NCBI GenBank assembly: GCA_035691285.1
Contig: DASSJI010000164.1
Span: 1-23,720 of the forward strand
DNA: 23,720 nt
Source of the DNA: DATFEN01 sp035691285
Lineage (GTDB): Bacteria > Acidobacteriota > Vicinamibacteria > Fen-336
Reading direction: 5' to 3'
Shown piece by piece: positions 15,872 to 23,720 of this stretch (positions are counted from its first letter, which is position 1; every line of letters begins with the position of its first letter). The notes beneath the pieces are model-generated. The model was not told the origin of the DNA and searched no databases. It saw only the letters and a program-made list of their open reading frames with translations. A program made the translations under genes and the position numbers.

Positions 15872-17273
15872 GCCACGTACTCCCGAGGATCGGCCAGATG
15901 GCCCGCCACCGCCGAAGCCGCGGCCGTCAGCGGGCTGGCGAGGAACGTGCGCCCCCCCGCGCCCTGGCGTCCCTCGAAGTTGCGGTTGCTCGTGCTGACC
16001 GCGTACTGCCCGGACGCCAGGCGATCGCCGTTCATCGCGATGCACATGGAGCAGCCGGCCTCGCGCCATTCGGCGCCGGCCTCGCGGAACACGCGGTCCA
16101 GGCCCTCGGCCTCGGCCTGGCGCTTGACCTGCTGCGAGCCGGGCACGACCAGCGCCCGGACGTTCGGGGCCACGCGCCGTCCCCGCATCACGCTGGCCGC
16201 CTGGCGCAGGTCGCTGAGGCGGGAGTTCGTGCAGCTTCCGATGAACACGACGTCCACGGGCCGGCCCAGCATCGGCTGGCCCGGCTCCAGGCCCATGTAA
16301 CGCAGGGCCTTCTCGCGGCTCTTGTCGCCGTCCGGCTCGGGCACCCGGCCGCGGATCGGGACGCCTTGGCCCGGGTTCGTGCCCCAGGTCACCATCGGCT
16401 CGAGGACGGAGGCGTCGAAGGCGACGTCGCGGTCGAAGCGTGCTCCGGGGTCGGTCGCGAGCGTGCGCCAGCGCTCGACGGCAGCGCTCCAGGCGTCTCC
16501 GCGCGGCGCGAACGGCCGGCCCTCGAGATAGGCGAAGGTCTTCGCGTCGGGCGCGATCATGCCGGTCCGGGCGCCGGCCTCGATCGCCATGTTGCACAAG
16601 GTCATGCGCTCTTCCATCGACAGGCCCGCCACGGTGTCGCCGCGGTACTCGATCACGTGGCCCGTGCCGCCGCCGGCGCCGATCGTCGCGATGAGGCCGA
16701 GCACCAGGTCCTTGGCGGTGACGCCCGGGCGCAGCGCGCCGCTGAACGTCACGGCCATCGTCCTGGGCTTCTCCAGCAGCAGGCATTGCGTGGCGAGCAC
16801 GTGGCCGACCTCGCTGGTGCCGATGCCGAAGGCCAGCGCGCCGAAGGCGCCATGGGTGCAGGTGTGGCTGTCGCCGCAGACGATCGTCGCCCCCGGGTGC
16901 GTCACGCCCAGCTCCGGGCCGATGACGTGGACGATGCCCTGGCGCTCGCTGCCGAGGCCGTAGAGCCGGATGCCGAACTCGGCGCAGTTGCGTTCGAGCA
17001 GGCCGACCTGGTTGGCCGCCTCGCGATCCTGGATCACGATCCGCCCCCGGCCGTCCCGGGCGAAGGCCGTCGGCGTGGAGTGATCGGCGGTGGCCAGCGT
17101 CCGGTCGGGCCGCCTCACGGGCAGCCCGCGCTCGCGCAGCGTCGTGAAGGCCTGGGGCGACGTGACCTCGTGGATGAGCTGCAGGTCGATGTACACGACC
17201 GCGGGCGTGTCGGCCGTGGCCGCCTGCACCAGGTGCGCGTCCCAGAGCTTCTCGAACAGCGTGCGCGGCTCGC

Positions 17274-17277
<4 letters not shown>
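15868..17277 (-). CDS. leuC: 3-isopropylmalate dehydratase, large subunit
   Basis: LeuC is the aconitase-type 4Fe-4S subunit of isopropylmalate isomerase and acts with LeuD. The 469-residue product is of usual length. It opens with TLFEKLWDAHLV, has the HEVTSPQAF and ATADHSTPT segments, and GDSHTCTHGAFGALAFGIGTSEV. The three cluster cysteines are Cys349 (GSCTNSRLSDL), Cys409 and Cys412 (GCSMCIAMN). It starts at GTG 17277, which overlaps the leuA stop (GTGA); GGGAGG lies 7 nt upstream. The open frame extends further upstream, but that part is a shadow of leuA. It is followed by leuD with another 4-nt overlap. Confidence 0.96.
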
Positions 17278-18772
<1,495 letters not shown>

Positions 18773-18776
<4 letters not shown>

Positions 18777-19834
18777 CGTACGCTTTCGGCCGGAACGGCC
18801 GCCTCGGACCGGACGCGCTCCACGTCTCCCTGGTCGGTGACGCGCACCGGGTCCAGGAACGGCATCATGGCACGCAGGCGCCCGCCGACCTCCTCGAGGC
18901 GCGAGGCACGCTCCTCGCGCCTCCGCGCGTTGAACCACGGTCGCCCGGCGCGGTTCTCTGCGATCCACTTCTCGGCGTACGCGCCGCTCCGGATCTCCGC
19001 GAGCATGCGCTTCATCTCGCGCTTCGTCTCCTCGGTCACGATGCGCGGCCCGCCCGTGTAGTCGCCGTGCTCGGCGGTGTCCGAGACCGAGTAGCGCATG
19101 TAGCCGAGGCCGCCCCGGTACATGAGGTCGACGATCAGCTTCAGCTCGTGGAGGCACTCGAAGTACGCGATCTCGGGCTGGTAGCCCGCCTCCACCAGGG
19201 TGTCGAAGCCCGCCTTCACCAGGTGGCTCACTCCGCCGCAGAGCACGGCCTGCTCGCCGAACAGGTCGGTCTCGGTCTCCTCGGCGAAGCTGGTCTCGAT
19301 CACGCCCGCCCGCGTGCAGCCGAGACCCTTGGCGTAGGCGAGGGCGTTGGCCTTGGCCCGGCCGCTGAAGTCCCTGTGCACCGCGAGGAGGGCCGGCGTT
19401 CCCTGGCCCTCCCTGAAGACCTCGCGCACGCGATGGCCTGGGGCCTTGGGCGCGATCATCGACACGTCGACGCCCGGGGGCGGCTCGATCGTCCCGAAGC
19501 GGATGTTGAAGCCGTGGGCGAACATGAGCGTGTCGCCCGCCTCGAGCTGGGGCGCGATCGCCTCGCGGTAGAGGCGCGCCTGCTCGGTGTCGGGGGCGAG
19601 GATCATCACGACGTCGGCGGCGGCTGCGGCCTCGGCGGGCGTGAGGACCGTGAGGCCCTCGGCCTTCGCGCGGGCCCGCGAGCGGCTGCCCTCGGGCAGG
19701 CCCACGACCACTTGGACGCCGCTGTCCCGCAAGTTGAGGGCGTGGGCGTGCCCCTGGCTCCCGTAGCCGACGACCGCGACGGTCCTGCCGGCGAGGGCCT
19801 GAAGGTCTGCGTCGCCGTCGTAATAGATGGGCAT
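18773..19834 (-). CDS. ilvC: Ketol-acid reductoisomerase, class I
   Basis: IlvC converts acetolactate and acetohydroxybutyrate to the dihydroxy acids of the valine and isoleucine routes using NAD(P)H and Mg. The 353-residue product is a short class I enzyme. The Rossmann motif is VVGYGSQGHAHALNLRDSG (21-39). The cofactor loop GLPEGSRSRA contains the serines that usually favour NADPH. The Mg ligands lie in ETDLFGEQAVLCGG and in YFECLHELKLIVDLMYRGG, followed by MRYSVSDTAEHGD. The C-terminus runs some 20 residues past the usual end of the family as I remember it (PVRVTDQGDVERVRSEAAV), without a recognised motif. ATG 19834 has AGGAGGAGAC directly upstream. It lies 8 nt after ilvN and overlaps leuA. 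Confidence 0.96.
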
Positions 19835-19842
19835 GTCTCCTC

Positions 19843-20385
19843 CTAGCTCCCGCTTCCCTTTCCGTTCCCGTTCCCGTTTCCGTTCCCGTTCCCGTTTCCG
19901 TTCGCGGCCGCCGCGCCGCGCACCATCGCGACCTTCCCGGTGCGCACCATCTCCAGGATCCCGCGCGGCCGCAGCAGGTCCACGAGCCCGTCCACCTTCG
20001 AGGCGTCGCCGGTGACCTCGACGATCACCGACTCCGCGGCGACGTCGACGACCTTGCCGCGGAAGATCTCGACGAGGCCCGCGATCTCGGCCCGCTCGCC
20101 CGGCGCGCAGCGGACGCGGATGAGCGCCAGGTCGCGGTCCACGGTCGGCACGTGGGTCACGTCGTGCACGTCGACGACCGGGATCAGCTTGCGCAGGTTC
20201 TCCTCGACGAGGCGCGCCGGCACCCGGGCCGCGTCCACGACGAACGTCATCCGCGAGAAGCCCGGGGCCTCGCTCTGGCCGACCGTGAGGCTGTCGATGT
20301 TGAAGGCGCGACGGCGGAACAGGCTCGCGACGCGGTTGAGCACGCCGGGCTGGTCCTGCACGCGGGCGACGAGGGTGTGCTTCAC
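19843..20385 (-). CDS. ilvN: Acetolactate synthase, small regulatory subunit
   Basis: This is the ACT-domain regulatory partner of IlvB that confers valine feedback inhibition. The 180-residue product has the N-terminal ACT domain at about 1-75 (HTLVARVQDQPGVLNRVASLFRRR, then NIDSLTVG). The second, ALS_ss C-terminal domain is at about 84-158 (RDLALIRV, FRGKVVDVAAES, GILEMVRTGKVAM). The family usually ends near residue 160. Here a tail follows: an AAA linker, seven Asn-Gly pairs (162-175) and KGSGS, encoded by a hexanucleotide repeat. It starts at GTG 20385, overlapping the ilvB TGA (GTGA), with GAGG 7 nt upstream. The symbol ilvH would serve equally well. Function is firm; the role of the tail is unknown. 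Confidence 0.94.
   Translation of the reverse strand: MKHTLVARVQDQPGVLNRVASLFRRRAFNIDSLTVGQSEAPGFSRMTFVVDAARVPARLVEENLRKLIPVVDVHDVTHVPTVDRDLALIRVRCAPGERAEIAGLVEIFRGKVVDVAAESVIVEVTGDASKVDGLVDLLRPRGILEMVRTGKVAMVRGAAAANGNGNGNGNGNGNGKGSGS
19861..19902 (-). repeat. Hexanucleotide tandem repeat encoding (Asn-Gly)7
   Basis: Seven in-frame copies of AACGGA or AACGGG lie at the 3' end of ilvN. The third base follows the order A,G,G,A,G,G,A, so the tract is also 2.3 copies of an 18-nt unit, AACGGAAACGGGAACGGG. This pattern suggests growth by slippage or unequal exchange of 6- and 18-nt units. Any change in copy number stays in frame. Confidence 0.9.
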
Positions 20386-22079
20386 GCCCGCACCTCGTCG
20401 GCCACCGGGCGCCGGATCATGTTGTCGAGGTTGGCCCCCGCAGGGACCATCGGGTAGACCGCCTCCTCCCGCTCGACGCGGAAGTCGATGAGGGCGGGAC
20501 CGGGGGTCTCGCGCGCGCGGCGCACGGTGTCCGCGACCTCGTCGCGGCGCGTGACCCGGTGGCCGGGGATGCCGTAGGCCGCGGCCAGCGCCACGAAGTC
20601 GGGGGAGAGCATGGGCGTGGCGGCGTAGCGCTTGTCGTAGAAGAACTCCTGCCACTGGCGGACCATCCCCAGGTAGCCGTTGTTGACGATGGCGATCTTC
20701 ACGTCGAGCTGCTCCTGGCGAAGCGTGGCCAGCTCGGCCTGGGTCATCTGGAAGCCGCCGTCGCCGGCGATCACCCAGACCTCGGCCTCCGGGCGCGCGA
20801 GCTTGGCCCCGATGGCCGCCGGCAGCGCGAAGCCCATGGTGCCGAGGCCACCCGAGGTGATCAGGCTGCGCGGACGCTCGTGGGCGTAGTACTGCGCCTC
20901 CCACATCTGGTGCTGGCCCACGTCGGTCACGACGAGGGCGTCGCCGGAGGTGGCGCGCCACAGGTCGTGGATCACGTGTGCGGCGTAGAGCCGGCCGCCG
21001 TCGGGCTGGTGGAGGATGTCCCGGGCCCGGGTGTCGGCGCGGCCTCGGCCGATCTCCTCGCGCCAGGCGGGATGCGCGGCCTGGTCGACGATCGGGACGA
21101 GGGCCTCCAACGCGGCGCGCAGGTCCGCGACGAGCGCGACGTCCACGGCCACGTTCTTGCCGACCTCGGAGGGATCGATCTCGACGTGGATCTTCTTTGA
21201 TTGCGGCGCGTAGGTCGCCAGGTTGCCCGTGACGCGGTCGTCGAAGCGCATCCCGAAGGCCATGAGCAGGTCGGCCCGCTGGATGGCCGCGTTGACGTAG
21301 GCCTCGCCGTGCATGCCCATCATGCCGAGGCAGAGCGGATGGCTCGCCGGGACGCCGCCCAGCCCCAGGAGCGTCAGGGCGATGGGCGTGTCGGTGCGCT
21401 CGGCGAAGTCGAGGAGCGCGCGGCTGGCGCCGGACCTGAGCACGCCGTGGCCGGCCAGGATGAGCGGCCGCTCGGCCTTGGCGACGAGCTCGGCCGCCCG
21501 GGCGAGCTCCCGGGCGTCGGGCGCGGGGACGGGGCGCAGGCCGGGCAGGTCGACGCTCTCCGGCCACTCGAACTCGACCTTGCCCTGCTGCGCGTCCTTG
21601 CAGATGTCCACGAGGACGGGCCCGGGCCGGTCGGCCCGGGCGATCGCGAAGGCCTCCCGCAGCGTGCGCGCCACCTCTCCGGCCTCGGTGACGAGGGCGT
21701 TGTGCTTGGTGATGGGGAGCGTGATGCCCGTGATGTCCGTCTCCTGGAAGGCGTCGCTCCCGAGCAGCTTGGAGGGGACGTTGCCGGTGATGAACACCGT
21801 GGGCACCGAGTCGAGCATCGCGGTCGCGATGCCCGTGACCAGGTTGGTCGCGCCGGGACCCGACGTCGCGATCGCCACGCCGACCCTGCCGCTCGCGCGG
21901 GCGTAGCCGTCGGCCATGTGGGCGGCCCCCTGCTCGTGGCGCACCAGGACGTGTCGCACCGGGTAGTCGAGCATGGCGTCGTAGGTCGGGAGGATCGCGC
22001 CGCCGGGGTAGCCGAAGACGGTGTCCACCCCTTCGCGGGCCAGGCACTCCCAGACGATCTGCGCCCCGCTGCGGATCAC
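20382..22079 (-). CDS. ilvB: Acetolactate synthase, large catalytic subunit
   Basis: IlvB is the ThDP- and FAD-dependent subunit that makes acetolactate or acetohydroxybutyrate, the first common step of valine/leucine and isoleucine synthesis. The 565-residue product has SGAQIVWECLAREGV at its N-terminus, FGYPGGAILP (22-31) and the ThDP-activating Glu49 in RHEQGAAHMADGYARA. GPGATNLVTGIATA and the QETDITGIT region follow. The ThDP/Mg motif GDGGFQMTQAELATL begins near residue 434 and continues to VNNGYLGMVRQWQ. It starts at GTG 22079, with GGAG about 8 nt upstream. A seven-codon ORF with a stronger ribosome-binding site overlaps this start. Expression is probably set by the promoter and attenuator in the upstream 300 nt. 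Confidence 0.96.
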   Translation of the reverse strand: MIRSGAQIVWECLAREGVDTVFGYPGGAILPTYDAMLDYPVRHVLVRHEQGAAHMADGYARASGRVGVAIATSGPGATNLVTGIATAMLDSVPTVFITGNVPSKLLGSDAFQETDITGITLPITKHNALVTEAGEVARTLREAFAIARADRPGPVLVDICKDAQQGKVEFEWPESVDLPGLRPVPAPDARELARAAELVAKAERPLILAGHGVLRSGASRALLDFAERTDTPIALTLLGLGGVPASHPLCLGMMGMHGEAYVNAAIQRADLLMAFGMRFDDRVTGNLATYAPQSKKIHVEIDPSEVGKNVAVDVALVADLRAALEALVPIVDQAAHPAWREEIGRGRADTRARDILHQPDGGRLYAAHVIHDLWRATSGDALVVTDVGQHQMWEAQYYAHERPRSLITSGGLGTMGFALPAAIGAKLARPEAEVWVIAGDGGFQMTQAELATLRQEQLDVKIAIVNNGYLGMVRQWQEFFYDKRYAATPMLSPDFVALAAAYGIPGHRVTRRDEVADTVRRARETPGPALIDFRVEREEAVYPMVPAGANLDNMIRRPVADEVRA

Positions 22080-22099
22080 GTCAGGCTCTCCGGCGTCAT
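22076..22099 (-). CDS. Seven-codon mini-ORF overlapping the ilvB start
   Basis: ATG 22099 encodes MTPESLT and stops with a TGA that overlaps the ilvB GTG (GTGA). It is preceded by AGGAGG with 5-nt spacing, the best ribosome-binding site in the leader. It could load ribosomes that re-initiate at ilvB. It could also be chance, because ilvB has its own weaker GGAG site. Confidence 0.35.
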   Translation of the reverse strand: MTPESLT

Positions 22100-22133
22100 C
22101 GCGACCTCCTCGAAAAGAACTCCCGAAAAGACG

Positions 22134-22164
22134 AAAACCCCCGAGGCCCTTCGACCTCGGGGGT
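22134..22164 (-). terminator. Rho-independent terminator arm of the ilvB attenuator (3:4 hairpin)
   Basis: On the minus strand ACCCCCGAGG (22164-22155) and CCTCGGGGGT (22146-22137) form a perfect 10-bp stem around an 8-nt loop. TTTTCGTCTTTT follows immediately. It lies 55 nt before ilvB and after the leader peptide stop, so it would end transcription before the structural genes. Confidence 0.85.
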
Positions 22165-22210
22165 GGCTCGTGATCCGGCTCGCGGCCTCTAGATCACGGG
22201 ACCCCCGAGG
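22155..22210 (-). promoter_or_regulatory. Antiterminator hairpin of the ilvB attenuator (2:3 hairpin)
   Basis: A second copy of CCTCGGGGGT (22210-22201), inside the leader peptide reading frame, is perfectly complementary to the first arm of the terminator (22164-22155). The inner sequences CGTGATC (22198-22192) and GATCACG (22175-22169) also pair. The result is a 17-bp stem interrupted only by a 2/4-nt internal loop. It cannot coexist with the terminator because both use 22164-22155. The leader stop codon TAG (22191-22189) lies at the start of the apical loop. Confidence 0.82.
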
Positions 22211-22317
22211 CGAATGCCCAGCAGGAGTACCAGGACCAGGAACCGCAGTCGGAACGACACGAAGACCCCCGCCGCGAGGGCGGCCGGGACGTGCGCGCGT
22301 CGAACCGGGACGTGCAT
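22189..22317 (-). CDS. ilv-leu operon leader (attenuator) peptide
   Basis: A short ORF runs from ATG 22317 to TAG 22189 (42 residues). Near its end it carries FLVLVLLLGIRL, in which nine of the last eleven residues are branched-chain amino acids, and it closes with GGPVI. The frame begins close to the predicted transcription start and has almost no room for a ribosome-binding site. A GTG at 22260, with a G-rich stretch 5 nt upstream, is a likely alternative and would give a 23-residue peptide with 12 branched-chain residues. The control codons (residues 27-35) end just before the 5' arm of the antiterminator. A ribosome stalled on residues 27-31 would leave that arm free, and one reaching the stop would mask it. 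This matches leader peptides of enterobacterial ilv operons in design, not in sequence. Confidence 0.8.
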   Translation of the reverse strand: MHVPVRRAHVPAALAAGVFVSFRLRFLVLVLLLGIRLGGPVI

Positions 22318-22320
22318 AGG

Positions 22321-22334
22321 CGACCGAACGGTCG
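22321..22334. promoter_or_regulatory. Perfect palindrome over the predicted ilvB transcription start (operator candidate)
   Basis: CGACCGAACGGTCG has two perfect 6-nt arms around a 2-nt centre and lies 2 nt downstream of the -10 box. Arms of the GACCG/CGGTC type resemble many TetR-family operators. A bound repressor here would block initiation. The binding protein is unknown, and no regulator gene lies in the window. Confidence 0.5.
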
Positions 22335-22336
22335 GT

Positions 22337-22365
22337 AGGTTAAGGGTCGCGGGGACCGTTGTCAA
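22337..22365 (-). promoter_or_regulatory. Sigma-70-type promoter of the ilvB operon
   Basis: TTGACA (22365-22360) is a perfect -35 hexamer. It is followed after exactly 17 nt by TAACCT (22342-22337), a TAnnnT-type -10. The predicted start is near 22329-22331. The promoter begins 18 nt after the ompA-type stop codon, with no terminator between them, so read-through from upstream is also possible. Confidence 0.7.
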
Positions 22366-22383
22366 GCGCCTGGCCTCGAGGGC

Positions 22384-23019
22384 CTACTCCAGGACCTGGA
22401 TCACCACGCGGCGGTTCTCGGCGCGGTGCTCGGGGGTCTTGTTGTCCACCACCGGCTGGGTCTCGCCGTAGGAGACCACCGCCAGGCGCGCCAGGGCGAT
22501 GCCGTGCTCCTCGTGGAGGTAGTCCCTCACCATGAGCGCTCGCTGCTCGCCGAGCCAGCGGTTGTACTCGGACGGCCCGGTCGAGTCGGTGTGGCCGTGG
22601 ATCTCGAAGTAGACGCCGCGGTTCTCGGTCTTGAGGGCGGCGATCGCCTGGTCGACGCGGCTCTTGGCGTCGGAGTCGATCTCGGCGCGGCCGAACGGGA
22701 ACTTCACCTGATCGTCGCTCAGGGTCACGGTGTAGATCAGCTTTCCCTTCGCGGCCTTCTCCGCCTCGGTGGCCCTGGTCATCGCGTCGCCGGCGCTGCG
22801 GCGGGCGTCCAAGATCCCGGCTTGCGCCTCCCGATCGACTTCGTCGATGCGCGCCTCGGTGCGCTTCACGCGCTCCTGGGTTCCTTCGAGCTGGCTCGCC
22901 AGGGCGTCCGTCTTCTGGTTGACCGCCCCGACCTCCCGGGTCACGAACTTCTTCGTCGCGCAGCCAGAGGACACGAGGGCCGCCAGACCGCAAAGGATCA
23001 ATGTTCGCGATGCCTTCAT
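22384..23019 (-). CDS. OmpA-family peptidoglycan-associated lipoprotein
   Basis: The 211-residue product has a signal peptide with a lipoprotein-like end (LAALVSSGC, Cys20; Ser at -3 is not ideal). A heptad-like charged helix at about 28-90 is probably a coiled coil. The C-terminal OmpA domain is at about 100-211: FPFGRAEIDSDAKSRVDQ, then IHGHTDSTGPSEYNRWLGEQRA, then GETQPV and NRRVVIQVL. The Asp and Arg that bind diaminopimelate in peptidoglycan are conserved in HGHTD and the NRR region. It probably links the outer membrane to the cell wall. ATG 23019 has GGGAGG 5 nt upstream; an in-frame start at 23040 would add seven residues before the signal peptide and has no such site. It sits between ilvD and ilvB on the same strand and has its own sigma-54-type promoter. 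It resembles Pal but lacks Tol neighbours here. Confidence 0.88.
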   Translation of the reverse strand: MKASRTLILCGLAALVSSGCATKKFVTREVGAVNQKTDALASQLEGTQERVKRTEARIDEVDREAQAGILDARRSAGDAMTRATEAEKAAKGKLIYTVTLSDDQVKFPFGRAEIDSDAKSRVDQAIAALKTENRGVYFEIHGHTDSTGPSEYNRWLGEQRALMVRDYLHEEHGIALARLAVVSYGETQPVVDNKTPEHRAENRRVVIQVLE

Positions 23020-23060
23020 GAATACCTCCCGAATAGCCAAGACAACCCGCCGGAAGAGCG

Positions 23061-23077
23061 AGCAACCGACGTGCCAA
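23061..23077 (-). promoter_or_regulatory. Sigma-54 (-24/-12) promoter for the OmpA-type lipoprotein gene
   Basis: The minus strand reads TTGGCACGTCGGTTGCT, which matches the RpoN consensus YTGGCACG-N4-TTGCW at every fixed position with the required GG-GC spacing. The predicted start is near 23050, about 30 nt before ATG 23019 and upstream of its ribosome-binding site. A 5-1-5 palindrome, GCCAAATTGGC (23107-23117), lies about 60 nt upstream of the start and could bind an activator. Confidence 0.72.
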
Positions 23078-23158
23078 CGGGGAAGCGCGGAAAAGCGTTG
23101 TCTGGTGCCAATTTGGCGGGGGAGCGCGGAGCGGCGATTGTAGGGACTTCCATCGAGA

Positions 23159-23178
23159 GCGCGGCGGCAACGCCGCGC
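23159..23178 (-). terminator. GC hairpin just after ilvD (possible terminator)
   Basis: GCGCGGCG and CGCCGCGC form a perfect 8-bp stem around a 4-nt loop, starting 6 nt after the ilvD stop. Only TCTC follows rather than a T run, so it may stabilise the 3' end or be a weak terminator. Confidence 0.45.
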
Positions 23179-23184
23179 GGGTGG

Positions 23185-23720
23185 TTACGAGGCGTCTGTG
23201 ACGGCCCCGCGGCTCGCGCTCGTGACGAGGCGGGCGTACTTGGCCAGGACGCCGCGCGTGTAGCGGGGCGCCGGCGGCGCCCACGCGCCACGCCTCCTCT
23301 CCAGCGTCGCCTCGTCCACCTCGAGCTCCACGACGCGCTCTTCGGCGTCGATGGTGATCGGGTCGCCCTCCTCGACGAGGGCGATCAGTCCGCCCACGGC
23401 GGCCTCGGGCGCCACGTGGCCCACCACGAGGCCATGGGTGCCGCCCGAGAAGCGGCCGTCCGTGACGAGGCCCACCGAGTCGCCGAGCCCCGCGCCGATG
23501 ATCGCCGCGGTGGGCGACAGCATCTCGCGCATGCCCGGCCCGCCCCTGGGCCCCTCGTAACGGATGACGACCACGTCCCCGCTGCGGATGCGCCCGGCCA
23601 GGATCGCCGCGAGGCACTCCTCCTCGGAATCGAAGACGCGCGCGGGTCCCCGGAGCCGCAGGGCTTTCACGCCGCTGATCTTCGCCACGGCCCCCTCGGC
23701 GGCGAGGTTGCCCCTGAGGA
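23185..23720 (-). CDS. ilvD: Dihydroxy-acid dehydratase, C-terminal part (5' end outside window)
   Basis: IlvD dehydrates the dihydroxy acids made by IlvC to 2-ketoisovalerate and 2-keto-3-methylvalerate using an Fe-S cluster. Only the last 178 or so codons are in the window, and the frame is open to the right edge (LRGNLAAEGAVAKISG). Visible family motifs are YEGPRGGPGMREMLSPT, GLGDSVGLVTDGRFSGGTHGLVVGHVAPEAAVGG and DPITIDAEERVVEL. This is the normal IlvD C-terminus and ends with TAA. It precedes the ompA-type gene by 165 nt, so it is probably a separate transcription unit from the ilvB operon, although both are on the same strand and serve the same pathway. Confidence 0.95.
   Translation of the reverse strand, partial: LRGNLAAEGAVAKISGVKALRLRGPARVFDSEEECLAAILAGRIRSGDVVVIRYEGPRGGPGMREMLSPTAAIIGAGLGDSVGLVTDGRFSGGTHGLVVGHVAPEAAVGGLIALVEEGDPITIDAEERVVELEVDEATLERRRGAWAPPAPRYTRGVLAKYARLVTSASRGAVTDAS

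Noticed and set aside
23097..23110. A second TGGCAC on the minus strand upstream of the ompA-type gene as another sigma-54 promoter.
   Set aside because: There is no TTGC at the required distance (AACGC instead); only the downstream copy has the full -24/-12 pattern.

Overview
The window is 23.7 kb of very GC-rich, densely coded bacterial DNA. Several features suggest a Gram-negative soil-type lineage such as Acidobacteriota or a myxobacterial relative: predicted lipoproteins, a DUF5916 outer-membrane protein, an OmpA-domain lipoprotein, a perfect sigma-54 promoter match, and PknB-like Ser/Thr kinases with large fusions. This placement is inferred from gene content; there is no rRNA or other marker here to prove it.

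Left part (1-14134): accessory and signalling genes in alternating orientation. A left-truncated giant fusion protein (kinase tail, AAA ATPase, TPR-like region, two tandem oligopeptide-type solute-binding domains) is followed by a convergent DUF2252 putative lipoprotein. Then come a LEA-type lipoprotein overlapping a ring-opening dioxygenase, a cytosolic Ser/Thr kinase with DFD in place of DFG, a META/HslJ lipoprotein, the HrpB helicase with an altered motif VI, and a 783-residue DUF5916 outer-membrane protein.

Right part (14199-23720, all minus strand): a branched-chain amino acid biosynthesis cluster in transcription order ilvD (truncated by the window edge), an ompA-type lipoprotein gene, a regulatory leader, then ilvB-ilvN-ilvC-leuA-leuC-leuD-leuB. 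The seven genes of the ilvB-leuB block are joined by 4-nt ATGA/GTGA overlaps or gaps of 2-8 nt, so they very probably form one operon. Together with ilvD they encode the common Ile/Val enzymes and the Leu-specific branch from 2-ketoisovalerate. The Ile-specific entry enzyme and the transaminase are not in the window.

The most interesting element is the 305-bp stretch between ompA and ilvB, which carries no conventional gene. It holds a TTGACA/TAACCT promoter, a perfect palindrome over the predicted transcription start, and a short leader ORF with a run of Leu/Val/Ile codons. It also holds two mutually exclusive RNA hairpins: a long antiterminator and a 10-bp GC-rich terminator followed by T runs. 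This is the full architecture of a ribosome-mediated transcription attenuator for the ilv-leu operon. A second notable signal is the -24/-12 (sigma-54) promoter directly upstream of the ompA-type gene that sits inside the cluster.
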